Shown piece by piece: positions 8,672-18,461 of a stretch of DNA of 46,479 bases (the first letter of the stretch is position 1; each line of letters starts with the position of its first letter). The stretch is from Planctomicrobium piriforme. GTDB lineage: Bacteria > Planctomycetota > Planctomycetia > Pirellulales > UBA1268. Both the position numbers and the translations under genes were made by a program. The notes beneath the pieces are model-generated. The model was not told the DNA's origin and ran no database searches. It worked only from the letters and a program-made list of their open reading frames with translations. The stretch lies in assembly GCA_945871035.1 (NCBI GenBank), contig CAMBUD010000013.1:1-46479 (forward strand), in the 5' to 3' direction.

Positions 8672-9571
8672 ATGGTACGCGCGGTTGAGGAATACCTAAA
8701 GCCGGAAGTGGTGCGGCAGATCGCTCGACTCGATTTGCGCGCGCAGTTTATCGTGCGCGGCTTTCTGCAGGGCTTGCACGCCAGCCCCTACCAAGGGTTT
8801 TCAGTCGAATTCAGCGAACACCGTCGGTACACGCCCGGGGACGATCCCAAAGGCATCGACTGGCTCGTGTATGCCAAAACCGACAAATACTACATCAAGA
8901 AGTTTGAAGCCGAGACCAACATCACCGGCTATTTATTGATCGATACAAGCGCTTCGATGGCCTATGCCTATCAGCAAAATGTCACCAAGCTGGATTACTC
9001 AATCTCATTGGCAGCGGCCCTTTGCTGGCTGATGATTCACCAGCAAGACCCGTGTGGTTTGATGACTTTTAACGAGAAACTCCACGCCAGTTTGCCGGCG
9101 CGGTCGAAGCGATCGCAGATTGCACAGGTGCTCTCGGTGCTCTCTCGGATGAAGCCGACCGGCAAAACCGATATCGCCCGCAGCTTAGTGCAGGCAGCTG
9201 CCATGCTGCGGCACCGTTCGCTCCTGATGATCTTTAGTGATTTTCTGGCCGACCCGGAGCCGATCCGGGATGCCCTGCTGCGGCTGCGCCATCGCGGTCA
9301 CGATGTCATCTTGTTTAACGTGCTCGATGAGGCAGAAGTCAAGTTTCCATTTGATGGCATGGTCGAATTCACTGATCCAGAAACGCAAGGTCGGCTTGTG
9401 ATCGATGCCGATGCTGCCCGTCGAAAGTATGTGGAGAGCGTGCAGAGCTTTCGCGATGACTACCGCCGCTTTTGTTTTCACAGTGGAATTGATTACGTGC
9501 CCCTCGACACGAGCATGCAGTTTGACAGGGCGCTGATGGAATATCTTGTCAGCCGCCGCAATCGGTTCTGA
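8672..9571 (+). CDS. DUF58 / von Willebrand A-like domain protein
   Basis: A 299-residue soluble protein of the DUF58 family. The family hallmark YTPGDDPKGIDWLVYAKTDKYYIKKFEAE is present, followed by a vWA-like core with an intact DxSxS metal site (LLIDTSASM; D91, S93, S95). Later segments LLMIFSDFL and ILFNVLDEAEVKFPF fit the rest of the Rossmann-like fold. DUF58 proteins are almost always encoded beside MoxR ATPases and are probable MoxR clients. The gene begins 12 bp after the moxR-like gene and ends 20 bp before the BatA-like gene. The exact cellular task is not established for this subfamily. Confidence 0.94.
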   Translation: MVRAVEEYLKPEVVRQIARLDLRAQFIVRGFLQGLHASPYQGFSVEFSEHRRYTPGDDPKGIDWLVYAKTDKYYIKKFEAETNITGYLLIDTSASMAYAYQQNVTKLDYSISLAAALCWLMIHQQDPCGLMTFNEKLHASLPARSKRSQIAQVLSVLSRMKPTGKTDIARSLVQAAAMLRHRSLLMIFSDFLADPEPIRDALLRLRHRGHDVILFNVLDEAEVKFPFDGMVEFTDPETQGRLVIDADAARRKYVESVQSFRDDYRRFCFHSGIDYVPLDTSMQFDRALMEYLVSRRNRF

Positions 9572-9591
9572 CGAGCCGTAGGATAATGGTC

Positions 9592-11928
9592 ATGGGTCTG
9601 TCGTTTCTCACTCCGATGCTGCTTGCCGGAGCGGCGCTTGTCGCCGTGCCGATTGTGTTGCATCTGATCATGCGGCGCAAGCCTGTGAAGCGTGAATTTC
9701 CCGCACTTCGATTTCTTCTGGAAAAATCGGTCGCCAATCGCCGGCGCTTACGATTCAGCCATCTCCTGCTGCTCCTTTTGCGCATGGCGGCGTTGGTCTT
9801 TCTGGCGCTGTGCTTGGCGCGGCCGGTGCTGCGTGGAGCCGGTTGGTTAGCCGATGGGGAGGGGCCGGTGGCCGCTGTGTTTGTTTTTGATACAGCGCCG
9901 CGGATGCTCCTGCGCGAAGGCAACCGCACACGACTCGAGCAGGCGGCTTTGATGGCCCGGGTGCTGTTTGAAAAACTGCCGCCGCTGAGCAAGGTGGCTG
10001 TGCTCGATACCGCCGGTAGTCCGGCCGCGTTTTCCCCCACGATTGCTGCGGCCGCTGCCCGCATCGACCGCTTGACAGTCGCCACGCCTTCAAGGTCGCT
10101 TTCGGCGGCGATGGTCGAGGGATTAGGGATGCTCGATGGTTCAAAGTTGCAGCGACACGAACTCTATGTTTTCACAGATTGTTCGCAGGGCCAGTGGAAT
10201 GGAACAGTGCCTCCGGACGTTGCCGTCTCCCACCCCGAGACCAGCGTGCTCTACATCGATGTGGGAGCCGTAGCGCCGCAGAATTGTGCCATCGAAAGCC
10301 TAGCCCTCTCTGGCGAAACAATCGCGGTGGGCATGCCGTTGTCGATCACCGCCACAACCAGCCGGATGGGGCCTGACATCAGCCGCGCACTCGCAGTTGA
10401 GATGCTCTCCCCAGATGGCACGTATGCCCGGCGTGCGATCAAACCGTTTGTCTGGAAAAAAGAGAACAACGGGCAGGTTGATTTTGAAATCTCTGGACTC
10501 GAACCGGGCGTGCGGCAAGGCCGCATTGTGATAGACGGATCGGATGATCTGGAAGCTGACAATCAGCGGTCGTTCACTGTTGTGGTCGGTGCACCAGCCC
10601 GCGTGCTTGTGGCAGCGCCGACCCCTGCTGCACGCACCGGCCTGTTTCTCTCACAGGCGATTGCGCCAGCAGTGTTACGGAAATCTGGCAAAGTACGCTT
10701 CGATGTAACGCTCATCGATACGGCACAACTGGAGGCAACCTCGTGGGATGACTACCGCGGCATTGTGCTGCTGGATCCACCGCCACTACCGCCGCGAACC
10801 TGGGAGCTATTAGCGCAGTGGTTGGCGCAAGGCCGCGGGCTTGTGGTCTGGCTGGGACCGCGGGCGAGTGATGCGCAGCGGTTCAATTCCGAGACCTCCC
10901 AAAAGGTGCTTGGCGGTCGGATTGTGCGGGTCTGGCGCAGCCCCGACGGCAGTAATTTTCTGGCCCCGCTTTCGCTCAACCATCCGATTCTCTCCGCCTT
11001 TAGGCGCGTCGGAGACGCCGTTCCGTGGCAGGATTTTCCAGTTGTGCGACACTGGGAGTTTTCCCAAACCGCAGAGCCAGCCACCGGTGCTGACAACGCC
11101 GGGGGCGATGCTGCTGGGGAACAAGGCACAGCCAGTGTGGTGGTGGCTTATCGCAACGGCCTGCCTGCCGTGCTTGAAAACCGAGTTGGTCGGGGAGATG
11201 TTGTGATCGTCACCACGCCGGTTTCTCAAGCGGCCTTCGATCCCGATGCTTGGAACACACTTGCCAGCGGGTTTGAACCATGGCCTTTTGTGATGCTTGC
11301 CAACGAAACGCTGCTGCAGGCGATCGATATCTCGGACAACCACAACATCGTGACCGGTCAGCCGGCCATTCTTCATTTGGAGCGACGCGATGTTGCAACC
11401 GTGTTTGTCCACACGCCGGCCGGAGACGACGTTCCCGTAGTTGTCGATCAGAAGAGGGGCACGATCAGCGTCACGGCCACGCAGTCAGCGGGCAACTACA
11501 CGATTCGCTCTGGCGGAGACACCGACGGCATCGCCGAGGGATTAAGTGCCAACTTCGATGCAGCCGCAACCGACTGTGAGCACCTCGAACCCCAGATGCT
11601 AGCCGGTCTTTTTGGTGAGGATCATCACTTAGCTCGCACGGAAGCCGATCTGGTGCGCGATGTGAATCTCGAACGTATCGGTGCCGAACTCTACGGCTGG
11701 TTGATCGTACTTGTGGCACTCCTGATGGTGGGGGATTGGATCGTGGCCAACCGTTTTTATGCACCGCGCGAAAGCACTGCCGGCGAGCCTCAAGCCGCCG
11801 CTGCTTTTGCCGAAGCGACCGACCCCGCCCCATCGCCGCCGCCTTTGCCGGCACCTCCGCCCTTAGGGGCATCAGGGCGCATGCCTGGGCCACCGCCACT
11901 TCCCACACTGCACGAGGCAGGCGCATGA
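9592..11928 (+). CDS. BatA-like membrane protein with degenerate vWA site
   Basis: A 778-residue membrane protein starting with the BatA N-terminal domain: FLTPMLLAGAALVAVPIVLHLIMRR, then REFPALRFL and a second hydrophobic span (LLLLLLRMAALVFLALCLARPVL). The following vWA-like core reads FVFDTAPRML, so the usual DxSxS metal site is D100-T-A-P-R, lacking both serines. A large extracytoplasmic region follows, then a C-terminal span (LYGWLIVLVALLMVGDWIV) and a Pro-rich tail, probably cytoplasmic. The start used (MGLSFL) has GGA eight bases upstream; an ATG six bases earlier is also possible. It overlaps the next gene by 4 bp (ATGA). Role: inferred partner of the MoxR ATPase in the envelope. Confidence 0.9.
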   Translation: MGLSFLTPMLLAGAALVAVPIVLHLIMRRKPVKREFPALRFLLEKSVANRRRLRFSHLLLLLLRMAALVFLALCLARPVLRGAGWLADGEGPVAAVFVFDTAPRMLLREGNRTRLEQAALMARVLFEKLPPLSKVAVLDTAGSPAAFSPTIAAAAARIDRLTVATPSRSLSAAMVEGLGMLDGSKLQRHELYVFTDCSQGQWNGTVPPDVAVSHPETSVLYIDVGAVAPQNCAIESLALSGETIAVGMPLSITATTSRMGPDISRALAVEMLSPDGTYARRAIKPFVWKKENNGQVDFEISGLEPGVRQGRIVIDGSDDLEADNQRSFTVVVGAPARVLVAAPTPAARTGLFLSQAIAPAVLRKSGKVRFDVTLIDTAQLEATSWDDYRGIVLLDPPPLPPRTWELLAQWLAQGRGLVVWLGPRASDAQRFNSETSQKVLGGRIVRVWRSPDGSNFLAPLSLNHPILSAFRRVGDAVPWQDFPVVRHWEFSQTAEPATGADNAGGDAAGEQGTASVVVAYRNGLPAVLENRVGRGDVVIVTTPVSQAAFDPDAWNTLASGFEPWPFVMLANETLLQAIDISDNHNIVTGQPAILHLERRDVATVFVHTPAGDDVPVVVDQKRGTISVTATQSAGNYTIRSGGDTDGIAEGLSANFDAAATDCEHLEPQMLAGLFGEDHHLARTEADLVRDVNLERIGAELYGWLIVLVALLMVGDWIVANRFYAPRESTAGEPQAAAAFAEATDPAPSPPPLPAPPPLGASGRMPGPPPLPTLHEAGA

Positions 11929-14222
11929 TTGCCGTCGCTGATCTCAACGACTTTTCCATGCACATCGATTCAGTCGGATCGGTGTCATTTGTTGTCGTGA
12001 TTGCGACACTGCTGGTGGCGGTGTTATTTTTTGTCGGTCCCGATCGCTCGCGACTTTCGCGCCGCCGCCTCACGACGTTGGTCATGCTGCGGTTGCTCGC
12101 TTTCTTGGGTATCGTGGCCTGTCTGTTGCGGCCGACATTTGTTGCGACTAAGAAGGCACGGCAGCAGGGCACGCTTGTCGTGCTAGCCGATGCCTCCGAA
12201 AGTATGTCGGTGGCTGATGGTCCCAACGGTCGGACGCGCTGGGAGGAATTGACTCTTGCTCTCAACGCTGCGCACCCGGCGGCTCTCAAGCTTGTTGCCG
12301 ACGGCAGCTTCACCATCGCTGCTTGGCTATTTGACCGAGACATGCATGCCTTCACCAGTAAGCCCGACGAACTTTTTCCGAATGGCGATTGGAAGCGTGG
12401 CCCAGCCAGCGACGAAACGGCAATCGGTGCGGCAATTGACGAGAGCCTGCGGGCGAGCGCCGGCAAGAATCTGGCTGGCGTCATCGTGCTCAGCGACGGT
12501 GCGCAGCATGCTTATCCACCGCGCGACGTGCCTCCGCAGTCGGTGGCACGCACACTAGGCGACGCGGGCGTGCCGCTGTGGAGCATTACGTTTGGACAGC
12601 AACTCGGCACGGGACAAGGTCGCGACGCCTCCGTCGTCAATCTGTCGGTTGGCGAGACAGTGTATCTCAAAAACATGCTGGAAGTGTCGGGCCGCGTGCG
12701 TCTCGATGGATTGGGCGACCGACAGGCAGTGGTCAAGCTGCTTGCCGAAAATGAAGCTGGCGGTATGGATGAGGTCGCGCGCACGACCGTCCGAGGCCAT
12801 GCGCAAGGCACTGAGGAGTCGGTGCAATTATCTTGGACGCCGCGCGCCCTCGGAGAGAGGAAAATATCTCTCGTTGTCGAACGGCAGGAAGGAGAAACGG
12901 TTGTTACGAATAATGAACTCTCAACATTTGTCGATGTGATTGATGGCGGGCTGCATGTACTGTATCTAGAGGGCGCGCTGCGAATCGAGCAGCGTTTTGT
13001 GCGTCGCGTACTCTCGGCAAGCCCCGACATGCAGGTGGACTTTCAGTGGATCGATTCGAGCAAGCGAGGAAACTGGCCACAGGACATAAGCCGTCTACTC
13101 GCCGGTGATACAAACGGTCTGTTGATTGGCGATCTTGATTCGTCCGCGTTGCGACCGGCGGATCTCCAAACAATTCTCACAAAAGTGAATGCCGGCGCTG
13201 GCATCGCGTTTCTCGGTGGCTTTCACGCGTTCGAAGCCGGCGGCTGGGGCGCTTCTGTACTGGCACCGCTGTTGCCCTACGAGCCCGATCGACTGGCACG
13301 GCAGCCCTTCGACGAGCCGGTGCGTGAGGGATTGCATCTGCGGGGACCGTTACAGATTCTGCCCGATCAGCGGTTTGGCGGCGTTTCCATTCTGCGTCTG
13401 GGCAAGAGCGAGCAAGACTCACGGCGGGAGTGGCAAAAGCTGCCGAGCTTGGAGGGAGCAAACGATCTGGGTCGGCTCGTTCCTTCCGCTAAGCCGCTGG
13501 CCGTTTCGGCAGACGGCAGACCGCTGCTCGTGGGGCGAGAATTTGGTGCGGGTCGCGTTTTGGCATTTGCTCCCGATTCGACGTGGCGTTGGGTTATGCA
13601 GGGGGCCGGCGAGCAGCACCGGCGATTCTGGCGGCAGATGGTGCTTTGGCTGGCGAAGCAGGACGATCAGGAAAAAGATTCTCTGTGGGTGCGCTTGGCG
13701 CAGCGACGCATTTCACCCGGCACATTGCTCGAATTCAATGTTGGCCTGACCAAGCCCGACGGCACGGCAGTCAGCGATATTTCCTTGGAGGCGGTTGCAG
13801 TTTCACCGGCCGGTCAATCCCGGCCGGTGCGCATTGCCCGCAGGGGCGAAACATTTTCCGGATCGCTGTCGGAATTTCCTGAACCCGGCGATTGGAAGTT
13901 GATCGTCAAGGCAGTGCGAACTGGTGAAGCTGAACATTTGGAAAAGTCGGCCCGCTTCACAGTTTTTCGTCAGGACCTAGAACTAGCGAATCCCCGCGCG
14001 CAGCCATTGCTGATGCGACAAATCGCCGAGGCCACGGCGGGCGGTGTGCGTTTGCCGGAAGAGCTCCCCGATATTTTTGCAGAGATCGCCAATAAGCCCG
14101 CCACTTTTGAAACACTTGACCAATGGTCGTACACCCCATGGGATAAGTGGCCGATGCTCTTGCTGATCGCTGGCTGCTTGTGCAGCGAATGGTTTTTACG
14201 CAAGCGCTGGGGATTGGTGTAA
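11925..14222 (+). CDS. vWA and amidotransferase-like domain membrane protein
   Basis: A 765-residue membrane protein. Two N-terminal spans (about residues 18-40 and 52-70) are followed by a vWA domain with an intact metal site (VVLADASESM; D89, S91, S93) and LAGVIVLSDGAQH. A beta-rich part follows, then a class I glutamine-amidotransferase-like segment (LHVLYLEGALRIEQRFVRRVL ... GAGIAFLGGFHAFEAGGWG ... GRVLAFAPDSTWRW), which lacks an obvious catalytic Cys. A last hydrophobic segment and basic tail end the protein (MLLLIAGCLCSEWFLRKRW). The ATG overlaps the BatA-like stop codon, with GAGGC upstream. It is the last gene of the MoxR operon. Such proteins are common in planctomycetes; no activity is known. 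Confidence 0.9.
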   Translation: MIAVADLNDFSMHIDSVGSVSFVVVIATLLVAVLFFVGPDRSRLSRRRLTTLVMLRLLAFLGIVACLLRPTFVATKKARQQGTLVVLADASESMSVADGPNGRTRWEELTLALNAAHPAALKLVADGSFTIAAWLFDRDMHAFTSKPDELFPNGDWKRGPASDETAIGAAIDESLRASAGKNLAGVIVLSDGAQHAYPPRDVPPQSVARTLGDAGVPLWSITFGQQLGTGQGRDASVVNLSVGETVYLKNMLEVSGRVRLDGLGDRQAVVKLLAENEAGGMDEVARTTVRGHAQGTEESVQLSWTPRALGERKISLVVERQEGETVVTNNELSTFVDVIDGGLHVLYLEGALRIEQRFVRRVLSASPDMQVDFQWIDSSKRGNWPQDISRLLAGDTNGLLIGDLDSSALRPADLQTILTKVNAGAGIAFLGGFHAFEAGGWGASVLAPLLPYEPDRLARQPFDEPVREGLHLRGPLQILPDQRFGGVSILRLGKSEQDSRREWQKLPSLEGANDLGRLVPSAKPLAVSADGRPLLVGREFGAGRVLAFAPDSTWRWVMQGAGEQHRRFWRQMVLWLAKQDDQEKDSLWVRLAQRRISPGTLLEFNVGLTKPDGTAVSDISLEAVAVSPAGQSRPVRIARRGETFSGSLSEFPEPGDWKLIVKAVRTGEAEHLEKSARFTVFRQDLELANPRAQPLLMRQIAEATAGGVRLPEELPDIFAEIANKPATFETLDQWSYTPWDKWPMLLLIAGCLCSEWFLRKRWGLV

Positions 14223-14243
14223 CAATCGACGCTCGATGCAGTT

Positions 14244-15092
14244 TTAAGAAAACCATTGCCGAGGCAGCGGGGCCGACGGTTTGTTCGGGACGTTGTCCCT
14301 GTCTTCTGGATGCGGAAAATTCTGGCGCGGCGTCAGCGTGGAGCAGCGATCGCGGCGCAGGTAGCTGATTTCCAGCATGCGCGGCACACGCAAGGGGCCG
14401 ATATGGGCGATGCCGGCGTAGTTGTTGGGGTGCAGATGAACAGGGACAAAATCGTGAGAGAGTTTCGTGAGGGCCTCAAAAATCCGGCGGTAGCCAAAGG
14501 GCTGGGCGAGGCATTCGAAGTCATGAAACTCGATCACGAGGATCCGGAAGCGACGCAATAAAACCGGGTCGATGTTGGCAATGATTTCATACTCGGCCCC
14601 CTCAACATCCATTTGCAGCAACAGATCGCCCTCTGCTGTTTCAGGATGGCGGCCCACCCACGAGGCAAGCGTTGTAAAAATATCTGAGTCGTATGCGCCG
14701 AGAAATTTTTTCTCAAAGCTCATGCTTGCACAATCCGGAGGCGGGCCGAGAACGGAATAGTCTGCCAGGTAGGAACTGATCCCACGGTGCTGGAGCTCTT
14801 TTTCAAACGTGGCCTGTGCGGCAACCCCCGGCGAAAAACAGGCCCGAATACCCTGCAGATCATCGGGGATAAGGTAGCCGCCGTCCCCAGCGCCGCCGAG
14901 ACGGATCAGTGGACGGCCGGTGTCCATCGAGCGCAGCAGTTCGATGACAGCCTGTATGTGCTTGTACGATGTGCGCCGGGAAGCGAAGTAGTTGCAGTGG
15001 GCCGCTACGGCTGCCACATAGTGTCTCACCACACCCATCGAAAGCACCCATCCCAAAACGACCGGTCGAGCAAAGAAGGAAAAAAGAGACAT
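14244..15092 (-). CDS. FkbM-type SAM-dependent methyltransferase
   Basis: A 282-residue protein. A hydrophobic N-terminus (about 30 residues) may be a membrane anchor. The catalytic part has IRLGGAGDGGYLIPDDL, a SAM-binding region around ACFSPGVAAQATFEKEL, and the FkbM-family motif LLLQMDVEGAEYEII, followed by LVIEFHDFE and VPVHLHPNN. FkbM proteins (Methyltransf_21) usually methylate O atoms of sugars or small molecules; the substrate here cannot be told. The C-terminus holds a basic/acidic Pro-rich stretch. It is convergent with the vWA gene (21 bp between stops) and divergent from the histidine kinase gene. Confidence in the family is high; substrate unknown. Confidence 0.88.
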   Translation of the reverse strand: MSLFSFFARPVVLGWVLSMGVVRHYVAAVAAHCNYFASRRTSYKHIQAVIELLRSMDTGRPLIRLGGAGDGGYLIPDDLQGIRACFSPGVAAQATFEKELQHRGISSYLADYSVLGPPPDCASMSFEKKFLGAYDSDIFTTLASWVGRHPETAEGDLLLQMDVEGAEYEIIANIDPVLLRRFRILVIEFHDFECLAQPFGYRRIFEALTKLSHDFVPVHLHPNNYAGIAHIGPLRVPRMLEISYLRRDRCSTLTPRQNFPHPEDRDNVPNKPSAPLPRQWFS

Positions 15093-15336
15093 GCATCCGC
15101 GACGCAGTCCACGGCAAAGGTTAGGAAAAAGTGGAGAAATCCGTCAAATCTCTCGGCAAAGACGAACACTGCCGGCGATCAAAACGCCCTGTTGGCAGTT
15201 GCGAGGATTCGTCTTTGAGTCCCTGCCAGAGTCTGCTACTTTCCCCATTCAATACTGGTGGATTCTCGCAACGGATAGTGAGAATACTTGAGAGAATGTC
15301 CGTGGAAATTTTCTGCGCACTGGCAAGGAGGCCGGC

Positions 15337-16971
15337 ATGCCAAGGCGACGACCCATTCGCGACAAACTGCTGCTCGGCGGCTTGCTCGTTGCCATCATGG
15401 TCGCCACGCTGTCAGCCAGCAGCTTCTTGGGGATCTATTCGTATCGGCGGCTCGTGCGGGCGCTGAGCTGTCGGGCTGTTGAATTACCACGGGCGAGTGA
15501 ATTAGGGGAGTGCGTCAGTGCGCTTCGGCTGACGCATGCCCGAGCGTTTGCCGGTGATTTGTCACTGGCTAATGCCTTCAACCAACAGTTGGTGCAAGCA
15601 GCGTGGGCTTTGGATCGCTACTGTCTCGAACTCGCGGCGGGAGAACGTGAAACCATGCCCTTTGGCGACCGCAGTCGCGAACTTGAGACGGCTCGAGAAA
15701 TCACCACTTGCCTGCGCACGATCGACATGCTTTCTCAGCCTCCAGCACACGATCAGCATGCATCCATTGACGCCACCACAAGAGCGGCGCGTGTGCAGCA
15801 AATCGATTGGCAACGAGGCAAGCTCTTGGCGATTGAACCGCGGCTCCAACAGCTCGCCGAACTTTCCGCGGAGCTGCCGAGTTTTTTGCAGGAGCGATTG
15901 CACGACCTTTCGCGCGAGGTGCGCACAGGCTATCGCACGTTGATCATCACCACCTGGGCATCAGCCACCGCAGCAGTCGTGTTGCTAGCAGCCCTGGGCA
16001 TCCTCACCTATCGCTGGGTGTTTCGACCACTGCGACTCCTCGGCTACGGCTCAAGGCGAGTGGCTGCCGGCGACTTCTCTTTTCGACTGGAGCTCGATAC
16101 GCAGGACGAAATGGCCGAACTGGCCCACGCGCTCAATGATATGACAGAGCGCTTCCAAGAGATTCGTGACGATCTCGATCACCAAGTGCAACTGCGCACA
16201 CGCGAAGTGATTCGCAGTGAACAACTGGCAAGCGTCGGCTTTCTCGCAGCCGGAGTTGCTCACGAGATCAACAACCCGCTGGCCTCGATCGCGATGTGTG
16301 CAGAATCGTTGGAAAGTAGGCTTGAAAAAATCTCCCCCAAAGACGCCGACGCACAGGTTACAAAGCGCTACCTCGAACTGATCCAAAGCGAGGCCTTTCG
16401 CTGCAAGGGTATCACTGAAAAGTTGCTCGACTTTGCGCGACTTGGCGAAGTGCGCCGCCAGCCGACGGCGATTATGGCGGTTGTCAGCGACGTGGCAGAA
16501 ATGCTGCGACACGTCGGCCGCTTCACGAGCAAAGCAGTTCAAATCGAGGATGGCCCCGATCAGTTGGTGATGGTCAATCCACAGGAAATCAAGCAGGTCG
16601 TCCTCAATCTTCTCGTCAATGCGCTTGACTGCATCGAAGAGTCTGGTGCGGTGCGCGTCGGAGTGAAGCGAAACGGACGCGAGGCAGTGTTGACCGTTAG
16701 CGACAGTGGTTGCGGCATGACCGCAGAGGTCCTCGAACATCTCTTTGAACCATTCTTTACTCGGCGAAAGGCAGGGCAGGGCACGGGGTTGGGCCTGTCT
16801 ATTGTGCATCGCATTGTGGCCGACCACGGTGGTCGTATCGAGGCCTCGAGCGCAGGACCAGACCAGGGATCAACATTTCGCGTTGTGCTCCCAATCGCGG
16901 AGATCGGCAGTGGGAGTGCCGCGACACAGCCAGCAACAACGGAGGTGAACCATCACCATCAGGCAGCCTAG
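15337..16971 (+). CDS. Membrane sensor histidine kinase (HAMP, HisKA, HATPase)
   Basis: A 544-residue two-component sensor. A first membrane span (about residues 10-33) and a second (about 205-228) enclose a roughly 170-residue helical periplasmic sensor region of no recognised family. A HAMP domain follows (RPLRLLGYGSRRVAAGDFSF), then a coiled-coil connector, the phosphoacceptor box AAGVAHEINNPLAS with H309, and an ATPase domain with the N box (VLNLLVNALDCIE), G1 (VSDSGCGM), F box (LFEPFFTRR) and G2 (GTGLGLSIVHRI). The ATG has AAGGAGG five bases upstream. It ends 4 bases before the sigma-54 activator gene, so the two form one operon and a cognate pair, NtrB/NtrC-like in layout. The signal is unknown. 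Confidence 0.95.
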   Translation: MPRRRPIRDKLLLGGLLVAIMVATLSASSFLGIYSYRRLVRALSCRAVELPRASELGECVSALRLTHARAFAGDLSLANAFNQQLVQAAWALDRYCLELAAGERETMPFGDRSRELETAREITTCLRTIDMLSQPPAHDQHASIDATTRAARVQQIDWQRGKLLAIEPRLQQLAELSAELPSFLQERLHDLSREVRTGYRTLIITTWASATAAVVLLAALGILTYRWVFRPLRLLGYGSRRVAAGDFSFRLELDTQDEMAELAHALNDMTERFQEIRDDLDHQVQLRTREVIRSEQLASVGFLAAGVAHEINNPLASIAMCAESLESRLEKISPKDADAQVTKRYLELIQSEAFRCKGITEKLLDFARLGEVRRQPTAIMAVVSDVAEMLRHVGRFTSKAVQIEDGPDQLVMVNPQEIKQVVLNLLVNALDCIEESGAVRVGVKRNGREAVLTVSDSGCGMTAEVLEHLFEPFFTRRKAGQGTGLGLSIVHRIVADHGGRIEASSAGPDQGSTFRVVLPIAEIGSGSAATQPATTEVNHHHQAA

Positions 16972-16975
16972 GCCC

Positions 16976-18415
16976 ATGCGGATTCTGTTTGCGGACGACG
17001 AGGCATCGATTCAGGAATTGATGAGGATCGAACTACCGCGACTCGGACACGAGGCGACAGTCTGCCCCGATGGACGCACGGCATTGGCTGCGCTGGATCG
17101 CACCGCTTACGACTGCGTCATTGTCGATCTCGACATGCCGGGAGTGGGCGGTCTGGATGTGATCGCGCGGGTGCGCGAGGTTTCTCCCGATACAGAAGCT
17201 GTGATCATCACCGGTAAGTCGTCGCTAGAAAGTGCCGTAGCCGCCGTGCGCTCGGGCGTTTTCGATTACCTGACAAAGCCCTGCAAGCTCTCTGAGATAC
17301 AGGCCGTGCTGGAGCGGGTGCGCAAGAAACGAGAGTTGACAACACGTCTGCGAGCGCTTGAGGGTCGCGTGCGACGTGCCGAGGGAGCCACGCAATTAAT
17401 CGGGGCTTCAGCCGGTCTGGAACGGGTGCGGAAGCTGATCGCGCGAGTGGCTGTGAGTGAAGCCAGCGTCTTGGTGCGCGGAGAGACCGGCACAGGCAAG
17501 GAACTGGTGGCGCGGGCTATTCACGAGGGAAGCTTGCGCGCAACCGGGCCGTTGGTGGCCGTCAACTGCGGTGCATTGCCGGAACATCTGGTGGAGAGCG
17601 AACTCTTTGGCCATCGCAAAGGTGCCTTTACGGGCGCCGATGAACATCGAGCCGGACTCTTTGAGGTTGCCGACGGTGGCACACTTTTTTTAGATGAGAT
17701 TGGTGAACTGCCACGCTCGCTCCAGTCGCGACTGCTGCGGGCACTGGAGAGCGGAGAAATCCGACGCGTTGGCGATAACCAGTCCGTTTTTGTCGATGTG
17801 CGTGTGGTGTGCGCGACGCATCGCTCGCTGGAAGATATGGTGGCGGCCGGTACGTTTCGAGAGGATCTTCTCTTTCGGATCAACACGTTTGAGATCGTCA
17901 TTCCACCGCTCCGCGAACGGCTCGACGATCTACCCAGCTTGGTGCAGCATTGCGTGCGAAAAGTGCGGCCGCAGACACCCGCTGCTGCACTGGTCGTGGC
18001 CCCGGATGTGCTCGAGGTGCTCCTCGCTCATGCCTGGCCGGGAAATATCCGTGAACTGGCCAACGTGATTGAGCACGCACTTGTTCTCTGCGATGAACTG
18101 CCGCTTTTGGTGGTGCACCTGCCGTCTCGACTCGGTAGCGGTATGCACCGACTGTCGGGAGTGGAGCCGACAGCCGTGGCTGTGCTAGCCGGCGACAGCG
18201 CACACACTGCCACTCCTAACCAACCGCAACCGCCGGATGCTGCTGCAGAAAAACCCGTCAGCTTACGCGAACTGGAAATGCAGGCCATTCTCGAGGGGCT
18301 CAAACGCAATCAGGGAAATAAAGCGCGCACGGCCGACGAACTCGGCATCAGCCTGAAGACGCTCTACAATAAGTTGCATCAAGTTGCCGAAAACGCTCTT
18401 GATCGCACGGCTTAA
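16976..18415 (+). CDS. NtrC-family sigma-54-dependent response regulator
   Basis: A 479-residue activator. The receiver domain holds the phosphoacceptor D51 in VIVDLDMPGVGGLDV and the conserved Lys in YLTKPC. The central AAA+ domain has Walker A GETGTGKE, the sigma-54-contacting loop KGAFTGA intact, Walker B GGTLFLDEIGELP and an R-finger region RINTFEIVIPPLRER. A low-complexity linker leads to a Fis-type helix-turn-helix (GNKARTADELGISLKTLYNKL). It should respond to the histidine kinase encoded 4 bp upstream and activate sigma-54 promoters. I found no clear -24/-12 promoter (TGGCAC-N5-TTGCA) in the nearby gaps by eye, so targets may be elsewhere. It is convergent with lexA, 46 bp away. Confidence 0.96.
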   Translation: MRILFADDEASIQELMRIELPRLGHEATVCPDGRTALAALDRTAYDCVIVDLDMPGVGGLDVIARVREVSPDTEAVIITGKSSLESAVAAVRSGVFDYLTKPCKLSEIQAVLERVRKKRELTTRLRALEGRVRRAEGATQLIGASAGLERVRKLIARVAVSEASVLVRGETGTGKELVARAIHEGSLRATGPLVAVNCGALPEHLVESELFGHRKGAFTGADEHRAGLFEVADGGTLFLDEIGELPRSLQSRLLRALESGEIRRVGDNQSVFVDVRVVCATHRSLEDMVAAGTFREDLLFRINTFEIVIPPLRERLDDLPSLVQHCVRKVRPQTPAAALVVAPDVLEVLLAHAWPGNIRELANVIEHALVLCDELPLLVVHLPSRLGSGMHRLSGVEPTAVAVLAGDSAHTATPNQPQPPDAAAEKPVSLRELEMQAILEGLKRNQGNKARTADELGISLKTLYNKLHQVAENALDRTA

Positions 18416-18461
18416 GCCCGCAGCGATCGATCGATGCGATCTGAATGGATCTCATCCGGCC

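Noticed and set aside
11736..11924. Upstream extension of the vWA/amidotransferase-like protein
   Set aside because: The extra frame overlaps the BatA-like gene and lacks similarity; the ATG overlapping the BatA-like stop, with GAGGC upstream, is the better start.
15093..15336. Sigma-54 promoter upstream of the two-component operon
   Set aside because: No GG-N10-GC element of the right form was found; only a weak ATTCTC/GAGAAT inverted repeat is present, too short to call.
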